From CAYFJO01 sp964343305 (GTDB taxonomy: Bacteria > Planctomycetota > Planctomycetia > Pirellulales > Pirellulaceae), in assembly GCA_964343305.1 (NCBI GenBank), contig CAYFJO010000001.1, forward strand, positions 23,112-87,111: a DNA stretch of 64,000 bases, read 5' to 3'. Both the position numbers and the translations under genes were made by a program. Below are positions 1 through 8,808 of this stretch, piece by piece (the first letter of the stretch is position 1; the number at the start of each line of letters is the position of its first letter). The notes under the pieces were generated by a model, which had not been told where the DNA came from, ran no database searches, and saw only the letters and a list, made by a program, of their open reading frames with translations.

Positions 1-192
1 CCTTTGCCCACCAACGTTCCTCATACCTGCCGGACGTCCCATCGTTTTGTTGCTTGCCGTGGTTTGCGGCCTGGCGATTCTTTCCACGAATCGCGCTGAA
101 ACACATTTCATAACTGGATCTGCACTCGCTAGAGAGCAGACGAGGTTTGGAATCGTCCGCGTTCTGGCGGACGCAGCCACAGATGAAACAAG

Positions 193-744
193 TCAAACTT
201 TGTCGACCGAGTCACCGACGTGCAAAACGCCGGCCTGGACGATCCTGGCATAAATTCCTCGTAGCCCCAGCCGCTTGCCTTCGTCGGAATTCACAAACTT
301 CACCGCGTCGCTGCCGAAACGCGCGCTGAACTTTTTACATCCGTTGTGCGCTTCGGCGGTGATTTCCAAAATGACCGAACCAATCGCGAGTCGCTGGCCC
401 GGCGGCATGTTGTCGTCCGAAATGTCGAGGTCCATGTAGAGATTGTCGCCTGCCAGCGGCCAGCGATCTTTGTCTTGGGCCAAAAGCGCGATTGTGCACG
501 AATTCATGATCGCCACTTGCACGTTGGGATGCGGCCGGCCATCCGGCAGCGACTTCCAACATCCCTTGGCCCAATTGTCGCCGTGCACGCCCAGTTCAGG
601 ACTCAACGCACACTCGTCAAGCGACACTCGTTCGTCGGTCGCGGGGCGGATGACAATCGCCTCGAGCGTCCCATGATCCTGGGGCGACGCGAGAATATAC
701 GGCAAGCCGTTTTGGAGCTCATCGAATGTGAGGTGCGTGATCAT
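193..744 (-). CDS. MOSC domain protein
   Basis: A 183-residue protein that reads as a stand-alone MOSC domain, the fold related to the C-terminal part of molybdenum cofactor sulfurases. It has the family's pattern of an early ELGVHGDNWAKG segment, a central NVQVAIMNS strand and a late GCKKF motif carrying the conserved cysteine. No signal peptide or membrane segment is visible, so it is probably cytoplasmic. MOSC proteins are thought to handle sulfur or molybdenum cofactor chemistry, which may be relevant because a molybdenum nitrate reductase operon lies 6-12 kb away; that link is inference. The start is the first ATG of the frame. The substrate is unknown. Confidence 0.85.
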   Translation of the reverse strand: MITHLTFDELQNGLPYILASPQDHGTLEAIVIRPATDERVSLDECALSPELGVHGDNWAKGCWKSLPDGRPHPNVQVAIMNSCTIALLAQDKDRWPLAGDNLYMDLDISDDNMPPGQRLAIGSVILEITAEAHNGCKKFSARFGSDAVKFVNSDEGKRLGLRGIYARIVQAGVLHVGDSVDKV

Positions 745-767
745 CGGCTTTATGGCGCAGCCAATTG

Positions 768-827
768 CTGGAGTCCAGGTTTTTGCCTGTCATTGCAGCC
801 TAAAGGCGCCTAAAGGCTGTACTCCAG
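768..827. repeat. Stem-loop repeat with tandem GCCTAAAGGC units
   Basis: CTGGAGT at 768 pairs with ACTCCAG at 821, enclosing a tandem pair of GCCTAAAGGC palindromes at about 798-817. It sits just upstream of the MOSC gene. It looks like one of the palindromic intergenic families common in planctomycete genomes; a terminator role is possible but there is no U-tract. Confidence 0.5.
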
Positions 828-864
828 CGGACATCGTCGACTGGCGGCGGTATATTGTAGAACA

Positions 865-899
865 ATTGTCCCAATTATTCTCGGAGCAACTGAGACAAT
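865..899. promoter_or_regulatory. Possible operator dyad
   Basis: TTGTCCCAATT at 866-876 is an imperfect inverted repeat of AACTGAGACAA at 888-898, with a short AT-rich spacer. The geometry suits a dimeric regulator. No regulator gene lies nearby and the flanking genes are over 250 bp (1168-2268) and 120 bp (MOSC) away, so this is only a candidate site. Confidence 0.25.
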
Positions 900-1167
900 T
901 GCTTTAAACATCGCCTCAATTTCGCGCATGCAAAACTCGGCTGGAATCGAATCGAGATTCGCCTGTGCGCCGATGAGATCTACGACCAGCACGGTAACCG
1001 TCCAACCCGCCGGCGCGTCTGGCTCGTTGCGTTCCGCTGCGGGTTCGCTTGGCCCAACTTGTCTTCTGAAACGCGTTGCCTCGCAGGTGCTCATACTCAG
1101 ACCTGTGGACTGTCCCAAGGCACACATCGGAGATGCTGCGTCGGTACTCATCGCGAATCGGATCACT

Positions 1168-2268
1168 TTACTCCTTCGCGTGCCCGACAGCCACCAACTC
1201 AAACTGAATCTCTCTGATCCGCTGATTCCCTTTGGTCGTCGTCGTCGCGACCAGAACTGCCAGACCTGTGTTGGCATCTGTGCCGCGGGTGTGGACCATG
1301 GTCGGCAGTTTTTGGGAACGTTTTTGTGGGGGCGTCAAATACAGCATGGCCGGGTGAAATCCACCCCCGGCAGTGGCGCTCCGCTCCGACAGGCTCTCTT
1401 TGTCGTCTATCCGGGCGGGGTCCGTGTCATCCGATGCCGAAAGGAGCAACAAGAACTCCCGAAACTTCGCCGAGCCCTCGTGGAGGTCGTCCTTCGGTTG
1501 CAGTTCGTAACGCATGGTATACACACCAGCGGGGCATTTGAGGTTTCGGAAGTCACCCGTCTCTTTGTTCGACAAACGTATGGCCCCCACGAGCGTGCCC
1601 GATTCAAGAGGATACTTCCTATCGGTCTGTTCGCGCGACGTTGGCAGCACTGGCACGTCTACTCGCAACCAGACATCGCAAAGGACCTTGCCATCGGGAC
1701 CCGCAATGCGCAGCCCGGTTTGGCCAAGCGTCTTCCGCACTTCGTCGGAAAGCTGTTCTGGGGCCGATTCCTTGAGTTCAGCAACTTTGTGCTTGGCAAG
1801 TTCGACCGCAGGCTTGGTCGTTGTCGGCGGCGTTGTTCCCTTGTCTTGCCGCTTCAGGACCAGGCAGAAATTGCCATTGCCGGTCTTGAATTCCGTGGGG
1901 ACCTCTTTCGAGTTTACACACCACTTGAAGGTGTCCCCTTCCAGCGAGGAGATCCCGAAGTAAGGTCGTCCTTTAAACCGACCCAGGGTCCCGGTCGCAT
2001 CCATCCGCCATGGCTTCTTTGAAAGGTCCAGCGTAAACTTCCCTCCACCAATGTCCGATTTCTCACCGTTTGCATACCTCGCACATGTGACGAGATCATC
2101 GGTGATCGTGAGCACATGACCCTGGGCACCGTTTTCCACGCCTCCCTTCCAAACTCCAGCAAGCTTCATTCGCACCTCAGCGCCTTGCTTCTTCGTGTCA
2201 GTGTCAACGTCCGCCGCAACTGCGAATTGCGCCGTAGAAATGATGAATACACAAACGAGGATTCTCAT
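1168..2268 (-). CDS. Secreted protein, TIGR03067-like N-terminal domain
   Basis: A 366-residue exported protein. The chosen start has an AAAGGAG ribosome binding site directly upstream and opens a clear signal peptide (MRILVCVFIISTAQFAVAA); the frame continues 35 codons further upstream, but that extension has no export signal and is less likely. Residues about 25-125 resemble the small beta-rich domain annotated TIGR03067 in planctomycetes (LAGVWKGG, then a tryptophan/arginine segment and FKWCVNS). The C-terminal half is a second, unrecognised beta-rich region. The function is unknown, with probable action in the periplasm or at the envelope. Confidence 0.8.
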   Translation of the reverse strand: MRILVCVFIISTAQFAVAADVDTDTKKQGAEVRMKLAGVWKGGVENGAQGHVLTITDDLVTCARYANGEKSDIGGGKFTLDLSKKPWRMDATGTLGRFKGRPYFGISSLEGDTFKWCVNSKEVPTEFKTGNGNFCLVLKRQDKGTTPPTTTKPAVELAKHKVAELKESAPEQLSDEVRKTLGQTGLRIAGPDGKVLCDVWLRVDVPVLPTSREQTDRKYPLESGTLVGAIRLSNKETGDFRNLKCPAGVYTMRYELQPKDDLHEGSAKFREFLLLLSASDDTDPARIDDKESLSERSATAGGGFHPAMLYLTPPQKRSQKLPTMVHTRGTDANTGLAVLVATTTTKGNQRIREIQFELVAVGHAKE

Positions 2269-2490
2269 TTTGTGCTCCTTTCGACCTGAGTCAAAGCCGA
2301 TGTTCAGGAAAGTCTGCTTAACGCACCAGTCGTGTCGGGCGCTGCGATGTCGGCCATGGGTTTGTCCGTCCAACGTCGTTGGCCAATATATTCTGCCGAG
2401 AAGGTAAATACAAGTAATTGAGTCTAGTTTATCTTGTTTCAGTCAACAGCCTGAGGGGAAACGGGGTCGGATCTCGTTTTAAAGATGAGA

Positions 2491-3190
2491 ATCGCACTAG
2501 GGACGGCTGTTGCCAGCCGCCCCCCGCACAGATCTGTACGTGAGGAATTACCTCATACGGCTCCTCCGTCAGGTCCAACGATCACGAAACAAAGTTTCGC
2601 TACCAGTCGTGATTGCCGTGCCATGCAATGGACGCGAAACCCGGCTCGGCGTCCGGTACATCCACGACGAATCGACAATTCTTCCCTTCGGTGACTTCCT
2701 TTCCTAGACGGACTCCGCCACTGCGGTGACAGCTTTGTTCGCCCACGTCGTCAGTACTACGAAGTCATCTGACTTCCCATCAGCGTTCATGTCAGCCGTA
2801 CCGTCAGGGACGTTCGCTGACCGTTCCAAGTTGAACTTGGAAACGAATGGGATCTCCCGATTCTCGCGTCTGGAGTTTCCACACATGCGCAGGGTCTCCG
2901 ACTCCGCCGCGTCATGGGACGGCTCGCCAAAACGCCGTACCACGTGTTACCTTCCCCAATGTCGGGACAAGGTCGGCACGCGAGAGAACTGATTTCGGAG
3001 CTCCATACCTGGCCTGCGTGTACCCCTTGCCAATGCCACACCCACGAGGTTACCCTCGTCAGCGTAAGGTTCGGGGTCGAGCGGTTGGCGACGCCTTTCT
3101 CGTACGATTCTTTCATTCGCGACTCCAGACCGGTTTATCCCGGCGCTTTCCCCGACCCCATTTCGTCCGCGCCGAATCACCAGGTGATGC
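2491..3190 (-). mobile_element. Degraded group II intron lacking its reverse transcriptase
   Basis: Read on the minus strand, 2563-2531 matches group II intron domain V (GAGCCGTATGAGG, short loop, CCTCACGTAC) and contains the AGC catalytic triad position. Domain VI follows as a GC-rich hairpin (CGGCTGGCAACAGCCG), ending near 2491. Upstream, positions 3116-2704 correspond to the region 5' of the maturase frame in bacterial introns; its translation begins MKESYEKGVANR and includes SSEISS and ENREIPF segments well known from intron-leader frames. The maturase/RT coding part that should separate these blocks is missing. The 5' end is not identifiable and is probably truncated near the start of the 3192 gene. 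Confidence 0.75.
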
Positions 3191-3191
3191 A

Positions 3192-6044
3192 ATGAAGAAC
3201 GAACCGCTGAGAATCACGAGTGTAGCTGCTGTTGCTGCCTGTCTTTCCGCAAGCGTTTTCGCTGCATCGCCCCGGTATCAGGGCGTCGTCTCGACCGCGG
3301 GGACAATTCGGATCGAGCGAGGGGGAAGAGCGGTCACGTCGCTGGTCCCCGGCTTGTTCGAAGCACCGTGGAAATACGCTACGATGGGCGAGGCCAACGG
3401 CAGCCAAGTCTTCTCGGGTGATGTACATCGTGGAAAGATCGTCGCCCCCGGTGGAAAGACTGTTGATGTTGAACTGCGGCTCTCGATCGGCAAAGGTAAA
3501 TCGAAGCTCGAATACCGCCTGATTCCTCAAACCGACATCGTGCTTAACAGTCTTCACATTGGGATGCGTCTGCCAACCGGGCAGTGGGCGGGGGGATCGT
3601 TTAAGACGGATCTGAAGTCCGGTTCGCTGCCGGCTGAATACAAGAGCCTGACCCTGCATACCGCTTCGATGAAATCGCTGCGGCTTGTCGGGAAAGACGG
3701 AGCAACGCTCGATCTCGGCTTTGCCCAACCGACGAAAGTCTTGATTCAGGATGATCGCCAATGGGGAGAATCATTCACCGTGCGCATTGGGCCTTCATTG
3801 GACGGCCGCAGCAAATGGCCGGCCGGCAAGTCGCTGACACTTGCGTTTTCGCTCGCCGGCGACGGCGGACTCGCGTTGGAGGAAGACCGCCCCGTCACCA
3901 TTCAACCCGGCCCGAACTGGCTGCCGCTGGATGTGACGCTCGATATTGAACCGGGTTCGGCGTTGGATTTCAGTGACGTCATTCCCCGCCATCAACCCGC
4001 TGGCAAGTACGGGCGGGTGATCGTCAACCAGGCCGGTAAGTTCGCCTTTGCCGACCGCCCCAATGAAGCCGTCCGCTTTTATGGTGTGAATTTGTGCTTC
4101 AGTGCTCATTACCTTAAACACGATGTGGCCGATCGACTGGCCGATCGACTTTATCGGCTTGGCTACAATGCTTTGCGTATTCACCACTACGAACGCGAAC
4201 TGGTCGATCGTTCGTCGCGCGATGCAATTCGGCTGCTTCCGGAACGACTGGACGAACTCGACTATCTCTTCGCCGCGTTGAAGAAGCGCGGCATCTATGT
4301 CACCACCGACCTTTTCGTTTCTCGGCCCGTTCCGAACGCGAGAATCTATCCCGGGCTGACAGGCGATATGGGCATGCGCGAGTACAAGATGGCGGTCCAC
4401 GTCAACGAGCGTGCCTACGAAGATTTCAAAGACTTCACACGGATACTGCTCGACCATGTGAACCCCTACACGAATGTGCGATATGCCGATGATCCCGCGC
4501 TGTCGTGGCTCAGTCTGGTCAACGAAGACAATCCCGGGAATTTCATCAGCGGCCTCGAGGGGCCGCTTCGCGACGATTGCCAGCGTGCCTGGAATCGCTG
4601 GTTGGCGAAGCGTTACCCAAGCGGGGCCGCCCTGACAAAGGCGATTGGCAAGCTACCCGCCAACCAAGACCCGTCGAACGGTACCGTGCCACTGCAAAGG
4701 GTCGATGCGAAGTCACCCGCGACCGTCCAATTCAACGTGTTTTTGGCGGAAATGGAGCAGGACTTTTTCGATCGGGCTCGCCGGTTCTTGCGAGACGAAT
4801 TGCGTTGTAATGCCTTGCTGACGGATATGAACGCGTGGACCAATCCGGTGCAACTGCAAGCAGTGCGAGGTTCGTTCGACTATGTCGACGACCATTTTTA
4901 CGTCGATCATCCTCGGTTTCTTGAACGCAGATGGTCCTTGCCCTCGAAATGCCCCAACACCAGTCCGATCGCCAGCGGAGCAACCGGCGGTCGAAGTTGC
5001 GCTTTCACCAGACTGTTCGGCAAACCGTTCACAATCACGGAATTCAATTATTCATCGCCGGGCCGTTTCCGTGGTGTGGGCGGCATTTTGACCGGGGCAT
5101 TGGGTGCTCTTCAAGATTGGGACGGGTTATGGAGATTCGCCTATTCGCACAGACGCGACAGCGTATCGCAACCGGCGGCGTTGAACTACTTTGACGTGGC
5201 ATCGGACCCGCTGAATCTGGCTGCCGAACGCGCCAGTTTGTGCCTGTTCTTGCGTGGCGATTTACAGCCGGCGAAGCATTCCATTTCGATCGGCGTGACC
5301 AAGAACCAGTTGCTGACAGCTCCGACGACCTCGCGAGACAAATCGCCCTCCTGGGATGAGTTGGCGTGGTTGACGCGCGTCGGTTGGAGATTGACGGATC
5401 GTCAATCATCGGGCTCGTCGGACGAGGCACTCCTGCCGATGGTCGGTGGCCGGTTAGATCCATTTGCCGACGATGCCGGAGATCGGATCGTCAACGGCAT
5501 GCGCGAAAATGGCTGGCTCGACAGCGACAATCGGACCAACCTGGCGGAGAACCGGTTGGTTAGTGAAAACGGTCAGGTCGTGATCGACGCGCCGACGAAT
5601 ACGTTTGTCTTGGATACCGAGAGGACTGCCGGCGGATTCGCAATGGCCGGTGCTCGGATCGAAGCAAAAGATGTCACCGTTCAGATCCAGGAAACCGATG
5701 CAACGGTCTGGGTTAGCAGTCTCGACGAGCAACCGATCCGTTCCAGCAAGCGATTGTTGATCACTCACCTGACGGACCTGCAAAACACCGACGCCCGCTA
5801 TGCCGACCGAGCACGCCGAATACTGCTGAGTTGGGGACGTTTGCCGCACCTGGTGCACACGGGGCAGGCAACCGTCGCGTTGAAACTCTCCAATGCCGCA
5901 AGAGCGAAGGTCTACGGACTGGCCACAAGCGGCAAACGAACGGGCGAGATTGACACTACGAGCCAGGCGAATCGACTGGTAATTCCGCTATCGGTTTCCA
6001 ACAACGGCAAGGCGCGCATGTTGTACGAAATCGTTCTGCCGTAG
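3192..6044 (+). CDS. Secreted glycoside hydrolase, clan GH-A type
   Basis: A 950-residue exported protein. The chosen ATG follows an AGGTGA ribosome binding site and opens a signal peptide ending near SVFAASP. The upstream extension of the frame runs into intron-derived DNA and is rejected. An N-terminal beta domain (to about residue 270) precedes a TIM-barrel region with LGYNALRIHHYE, the acid/base motif LVNED (Glu445) and a nucleophile strand TITEFNY (Glu617), spaced as in clan A glycosidases. A beta-rich C-terminal domain follows. It probably cleaves a plant- or algal-type polysaccharide, but the substrate cannot be read from the sequence. Confidence 0.85.
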   Translation: MKNEPLRITSVAAVAACLSASVFAASPRYQGVVSTAGTIRIERGGRAVTSLVPGLFEAPWKYATMGEANGSQVFSGDVHRGKIVAPGGKTVDVELRLSIGKGKSKLEYRLIPQTDIVLNSLHIGMRLPTGQWAGGSFKTDLKSGSLPAEYKSLTLHTASMKSLRLVGKDGATLDLGFAQPTKVLIQDDRQWGESFTVRIGPSLDGRSKWPAGKSLTLAFSLAGDGGLALEEDRPVTIQPGPNWLPLDVTLDIEPGSALDFSDVIPRHQPAGKYGRVIVNQAGKFAFADRPNEAVRFYGVNLCFSAHYLKHDVADRLADRLYRLGYNALRIHHYERELVDRSSRDAIRLLPERLDELDYLFAALKKRGIYVTTDLFVSRPVPNARIYPGLTGDMGMREYKMAVHVNERAYEDFKDFTRILLDHVNPYTNVRYADDPALSWLSLVNEDNPGNFISGLEGPLRDDCQRAWNRWLAKRYPSGAALTKAIGKLPANQDPSNGTVPLQRVDAKSPATVQFNVFLAEMEQDFFDRARRFLRDELRCNALLTDMNAWTNPVQLQAVRGSFDYVDDHFYVDHPRFLERRWSLPSKCPNTSPIASGATGGRSCAFTRLFGKPFTITEFNYSSPGRFRGVGGILTGALGALQDWDGLWRFAYSHRRDSVSQPAALNYFDVASDPLNLAAERASLCLFLRGDLQPAKHSISIGVTKNQLLTAPTTSRDKSPSWDELAWLTRVGWRLTDRQSSGSSDEALLPMVGGRLDPFADDAGDRIVNGMRENGWLDSDNRTNLAENRLVSENGQVVIDAPTNTFVLDTERTAGGFAMAGARIEAKDVTVQIQETDATVWVSSLDEQPIRSSKRLLITHLTDLQNTDARYADRARRILLSWGRLPHLVHTGQATVALKLSNAARAKVYGLATSGKRTGEIDTTSQANRLVIPLSVSNNGKARMLYEIVLP

Positions 6045-6134
6045 CGGTAACGACAGACTGCACCTTGCGTGGCAAGGACTTGCAACGCCCCTCAGTTCCT
6101 TGAAGGGCGTTTTCTACTTTGCCGCAGTGATGAA

Positions 6135-6207
6135 CCTCCGGCAGAGCCGGAGGCTTCAAATATGGGAGCCGCTCGAAGCGGCTGATGTTGGCCGCCTCGA
6201 AGGCGGC
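6135..6207. repeat. Cluster of three short palindromes
   Basis: Three consecutive perfect hairpins: CCTCCGG/CCGGAGG at 6135-6153, AGCCGCT/AGCGGCT at 6167-6183 and GCCGCCT/AGGCGGC at 6191-6207, the last two with CGA loops. They lie downstream of both converging transcription units (the glycosidase and the nap operon) and could act as a bidirectional terminator or REP-type element. No uridine tract is present. Confidence 0.6.
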
Positions 6208-6214
6208 GTTTGCC

Positions 6215-6408
6215 CATTAGCTTCCAGCACCGGCCGAACGGATCCGATGCCAGCGACACGACTTTCGGCCCTTCCATCAACAGATGCTCGAGATTGTGGG
6301 CCAGGTGGTAGAACAGCGCGATCGGCAACAGCGCGTAGGCCTAGCGGATGAAATAGTCGTGCCAACCAGCAGCGAATAGGGCAGAAAGATCTTCAGAACA
6401 GTTCGCAT
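6215..6408 (-). pseudogene. Broken membrane-protein gene downstream of napH
   Basis: The frame starts with an ATG 8 bp after the napH stop (KIFLPYSLLVG). It then needs a one-base frameshift near 6360 and a TAG at the next block to continue as YALLPIALFYHLAHNLEHLL, followed by MEGPKVVSLASDPFG. This is a typical hydrophobic helix and amphipathic tail of a multi-pass inner-membrane protein. The rest of the gene is cut off by the palindrome cluster. It was probably the last gene of the nap operon. I do not recognise the family with confidence. Confidence 0.55.
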
Positions 6409-6415
6409 CGTATCG

Positions 6416-7996
6416 TCACGAAGTCATTTGGTGTGCCGAGTTCGTCTTTGCCATGGGCGACTGTTTCCTCTTTCGTCGCTGCCGCTTGATCTTGATCGCC
6501 CGCACGACCACGAGAAAGACCGCCAATCCGGCGACGATCGCTACCACGATCGACACGGTGGCGGTCGGTTCGCCGGCCACCATCAAGAACGGGATCACTT
6601 CGGTTTGACCTTCCACATCCATGGTCAACTCGACGATGTGTTCGGCATCTTCATGGAAAGTGACCATGCATTTGTGCAGGTTGTCGAACGGCGAATGCTG
6701 GGACGGCGGATAGATCACTTTGTTCTGGCCGAAGGTGAACGACTGCAACACCCGCACGGAAACCGGTTTGTCGTAGGGCTGGCCCGTTTCGCGATTCTTG
6801 ATGTAGAAGGCGATCGACGCCGGTTCGCCCGGCACGGGCTTGCCGGGATACGAGGTCATCAAGACATCGTACGGGCCGGTGGTCGCGGGGTACTCCAGCG
6901 TCGGCACCTGGGGATAGTTTTCCTTGTACGAGTAATGGGGCAGGCCCAGGATGTGATGGCCGAAGAGCTGTTGCGGCCACGCAAACAACGCCAGCAGCAC
7001 GATCAATGTCGTGATCACCGGCAGTTTCTTTTGGGACCGAGTTGGCTCTTGGTGATGGTCTCGCTGGCCGATCGTGGGTAACGCAATGGTGTACACCAGC
7101 GCTTTGTCCGGGCAATGCCGCGGACACACTCCGCAGTTGTCGCACTCGATGCTGCTGGATTGAAGAACCGGGTTCAAGCCTAGCTCGCAAACAGGCTCGC
7201 ATTTCTTGCAACCGGTACAAAGATCCATGTTCACCTTGACGCGCAGCAATCGCGGCCAACCGATCAAGCCGTAAAGCGCCGCGCCTGGGCAAACCGTCCG
7301 GCACCACCAGCGCGGCGAGACGAAGATCTCGAACAAGATGATCAGCCCGATCATGATCAGGATGCCGGTCATCGACGTGCCGAAGATCCAGGCGTGGGCC
7401 AGCCGACTCAGGGCCGCCGGCGGATAGATCAACGCGAACATCGGCAACCCGACCACGGCGGCCACGGCGATTCCCACAACCAGCAACACGTACTTATTGG
7501 CGTGAGAGAATTTGATCTCGGCCGGTGGAATCTCGGCCAGCTTGAGCAGCTTACGCGCCTTGCCGGTGATCTCGAAAAGCAAACTGGCGGGACAAATCCA
7601 ACTACAAAAGACCCGCCCTAGCAACAACGTGACGACCACGGGGACGAGCGCGGTGAGCAACAGCGGCGTGTAAATCGTTTTCGACGTAGCGATCACTTCG
7701 GCGACCGCCAGCGGATCGGTCAGGTCATAACCGGCCAGCCGCGCCGACCATAGCGTTCCTTTGTAACCGTCGAGGTATTCTTGAGGGTCTTCCTTCGCCG
7801 TGACGTGCCGGTCGATGGCCGCCAGCGATTTTCCCGTCCACGTTTTGGCTTCGATTTGGTCATCCAAAGCTCGGGCGGCACGGTAATGGGCGTAAAGACT
7901 CAAGAACACCAAGTACAGCATCAAACAGATCACAAAGAGCTGGGTGCAACGCCGAACTATTTGGATGCCGAGATATTTGGCCTGGTGCAAATTCAT
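6416..7996 (-). CDS. napH: NapH-like membrane ferredoxin with C-terminal periplasmic domain
   Basis: A 526-residue polytopic iron-sulfur protein for quinol-to-periplasm electron transfer, expected to feed nitrate reductase. Residues 1-300 follow the NapH plan: four or more membrane helices, two cytoplasmic CxxxCP motifs (Cys131/135 and Cys232/236) and two 4Fe-4S motifs (Cys260/263/266/270 and Cys285/288/291/295). Family NapH proteins are about 280-300 residues. Here about 230 more follow: a helix near 330-350, a beta-rich domain of about 120 residues and a final membrane anchor with a basic tail. The gene lies 10 bp downstream of the preceding ferredoxin gene in one operon. NosR/CcoG-type proteins share parts of this layout, so the name is by context. 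Confidence 0.85.
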   Translation of the reverse strand: MNLHQAKYLGIQIVRRCTQLFVICLMLYLVFLSLYAHYRAARALDDQIEAKTWTGKSLAAIDRHVTAKEDPQEYLDGYKGTLWSARLAGYDLTDPLAVAEVIATSKTIYTPLLLTALVPVVVTLLLGRVFCSWICPASLLFEITGKARKLLKLAEIPPAEIKFSHANKYVLLVVGIAVAAVVGLPMFALIYPPAALSRLAHAWIFGTSMTGILIMIGLIILFEIFVSPRWWCRTVCPGAALYGLIGWPRLLRVKVNMDLCTGCKKCEPVCELGLNPVLQSSSIECDNCGVCPRHCPDKALVYTIALPTIGQRDHHQEPTRSQKKLPVITTLIVLLALFAWPQQLFGHHILGLPHYSYKENYPQVPTLEYPATTGPYDVLMTSYPGKPVPGEPASIAFYIKNRETGQPYDKPVSVRVLQSFTFGQNKVIYPPSQHSPFDNLHKCMVTFHEDAEHIVELTMDVEGQTEVIPFLMVAGEPTATVSIVVAIVAGLAVFLVVVRAIKIKRQRRKRKQSPMAKTNSAHQMTS

Positions 7997-8006
7997 CGCG
8001 GTTCTC

Positions 8007-8753
8007 TCATATCGCTTCTCGCGTCGGCTTGATCCGAATTGCTGGCTCGCCCCGCACGACTTGGCGACAGATCTCCTCGCACAGGCCGCAGCCGACGCAG
8101 GCTTCGGGGAAGATGATGGGGGCTAAAAATGCGCCCGGTTCCAGCTTGATTGCCTCGTCGCGCAGCGGACAGACCATGTGGCACTCGCCACACGGTCCCC
8201 GCCGTTCGTACCTGGCCTCGGTTTCCGTCGGTGGCAAGCGGAGCGCACGGAGTAGGGCCTGTTCGCGGCGGATTGCCTTGGCCTTGTAGGACAGGCAGCG
8301 ATCTGGATGCAGTTCGATCGTGGCCATGTTCACCTCAGACCGCTGCTGCTCATCCAGGGGCTTGAGCACTCCGGTGGGACAGACCTTCGTACACTTCATG
8401 CATAGAGTACAGGCCTTGATCGACGGATCGACGTAAGGCGTGTGGTACAACTCACCGTCGGCCTCCGTGAAGAACTGGATGGCCCCGTCTGCGCAGGCGT
8501 CTTGGCAGCGATAACAGCGAATGCAACCGGCCAGGAACTCTTTCTCGTCGACCGAACCAGGCGGACGAATCAGCCGCACGCCCTCCGCGCCGAACGCCGA
8601 CGAATTAGCCGGGTACTTGCCCGCCTTGCTCTGCAGCAACGCGTGGCCCGCCGCAAAGCCAACGGCGACGCCCGTGGCCGTCGCGGCTGTCTTGACCGCG
8701 CGCTTGAGCAGCTTTCGCCGCGTCAGCTTCTTCCTTCTCCCCGTCTTCGTCAT
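8007..8753 (-). CDS. napG: NapG-like periplasmic ferredoxin
   Basis: A 248-residue polyferredoxin with an arginine-rich leader (TRRKLLKRAVKTAATATG) suited to Tat export. It has four cysteine clusters: CIRCYRCQDAC (from Cys77), CTLCMKCTKVCP, CGECHMVCP and CVGCGLCEEIC, matching the four 4Fe-4S sites of NapG. It is expected to relay electrons from the NapH-like protein to NapA or its cytochrome partner. It lies between a second NapG-like gene and napH on the same strand. A CGTCATT-type repeat sits immediately upstream at 8744-8808, overlapping its first codons. Confidence 0.85.
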   Translation of the reverse strand: MTKTGRRKKLTRRKLLKRAVKTAATATGVAVGFAAGHALLQSKAGKYPANSSAFGAEGVRLIRPPGSVDEKEFLAGCIRCYRCQDACADGAIQFFTEADGELYHTPYVDPSIKACTLCMKCTKVCPTGVLKPLDEQQRSEVNMATIELHPDRCLSYKAKAIRREQALLRALRLPPTETEARYERRGPCGECHMVCPLRDEAIKLEPGAFLAPIIFPEACVGCGLCEEICRQVVRGEPAIRIKPTREAI

Positions 8754-8808
8754 TCGTACTTCTTCATTCTTTCGTCATTCACTGGGTATTTTGTCATTCG
8801 TCATTCTG
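8744..8808. repeat. CGTCATT-family repeat, single arm
   Basis: This stretch contains several CGTCATT/TTCGTCATTC units and an ACTGGGTATTTTGTCATTCG core. It matches the longer inverted elements at about 12.3, 51.3 and 63.7 kb. It fills the gap between the two NapG-like genes, so it would be transcribed within the operon. Confidence 0.7.

Larger units (their letters stand above)
745..1167. other. Intergenic region with stem-loop and operator-like dyad
   Basis: No convincing gene. It contains a stem-loop at 768-827 and a dyad at 865-899. Open frames crossing this stretch have no family motif and arginine/serine-rich composition typical of antisense reading. Confidence 0.5.

Noticed and set aside
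47..253. A 68-residue plus-strand frame with a hydrophobic start
   Set aside because: It has no ribosome binding site, overlaps the end of the MOSC gene and its tail reads as shadow sequence.
810..1277. A 155-residue minus-strand frame between MOSC and the secreted protein
   Set aside because: It overlaps the end of the 1168-2268 gene, has low-complexity arginine/serine content and shows no family motif.
928..2022. A 364-residue plus-strand open frame
   Set aside because: It is antisense to the secreted protein gene at 1168-2268, has arginine-rich shadow composition and no motif.
2847..3191. A 115-codon upstream extension of the glycosidase frame
   Set aside because: It lies in intron-derived DNA and the true signal peptide with ribosome binding site begins at 3192.
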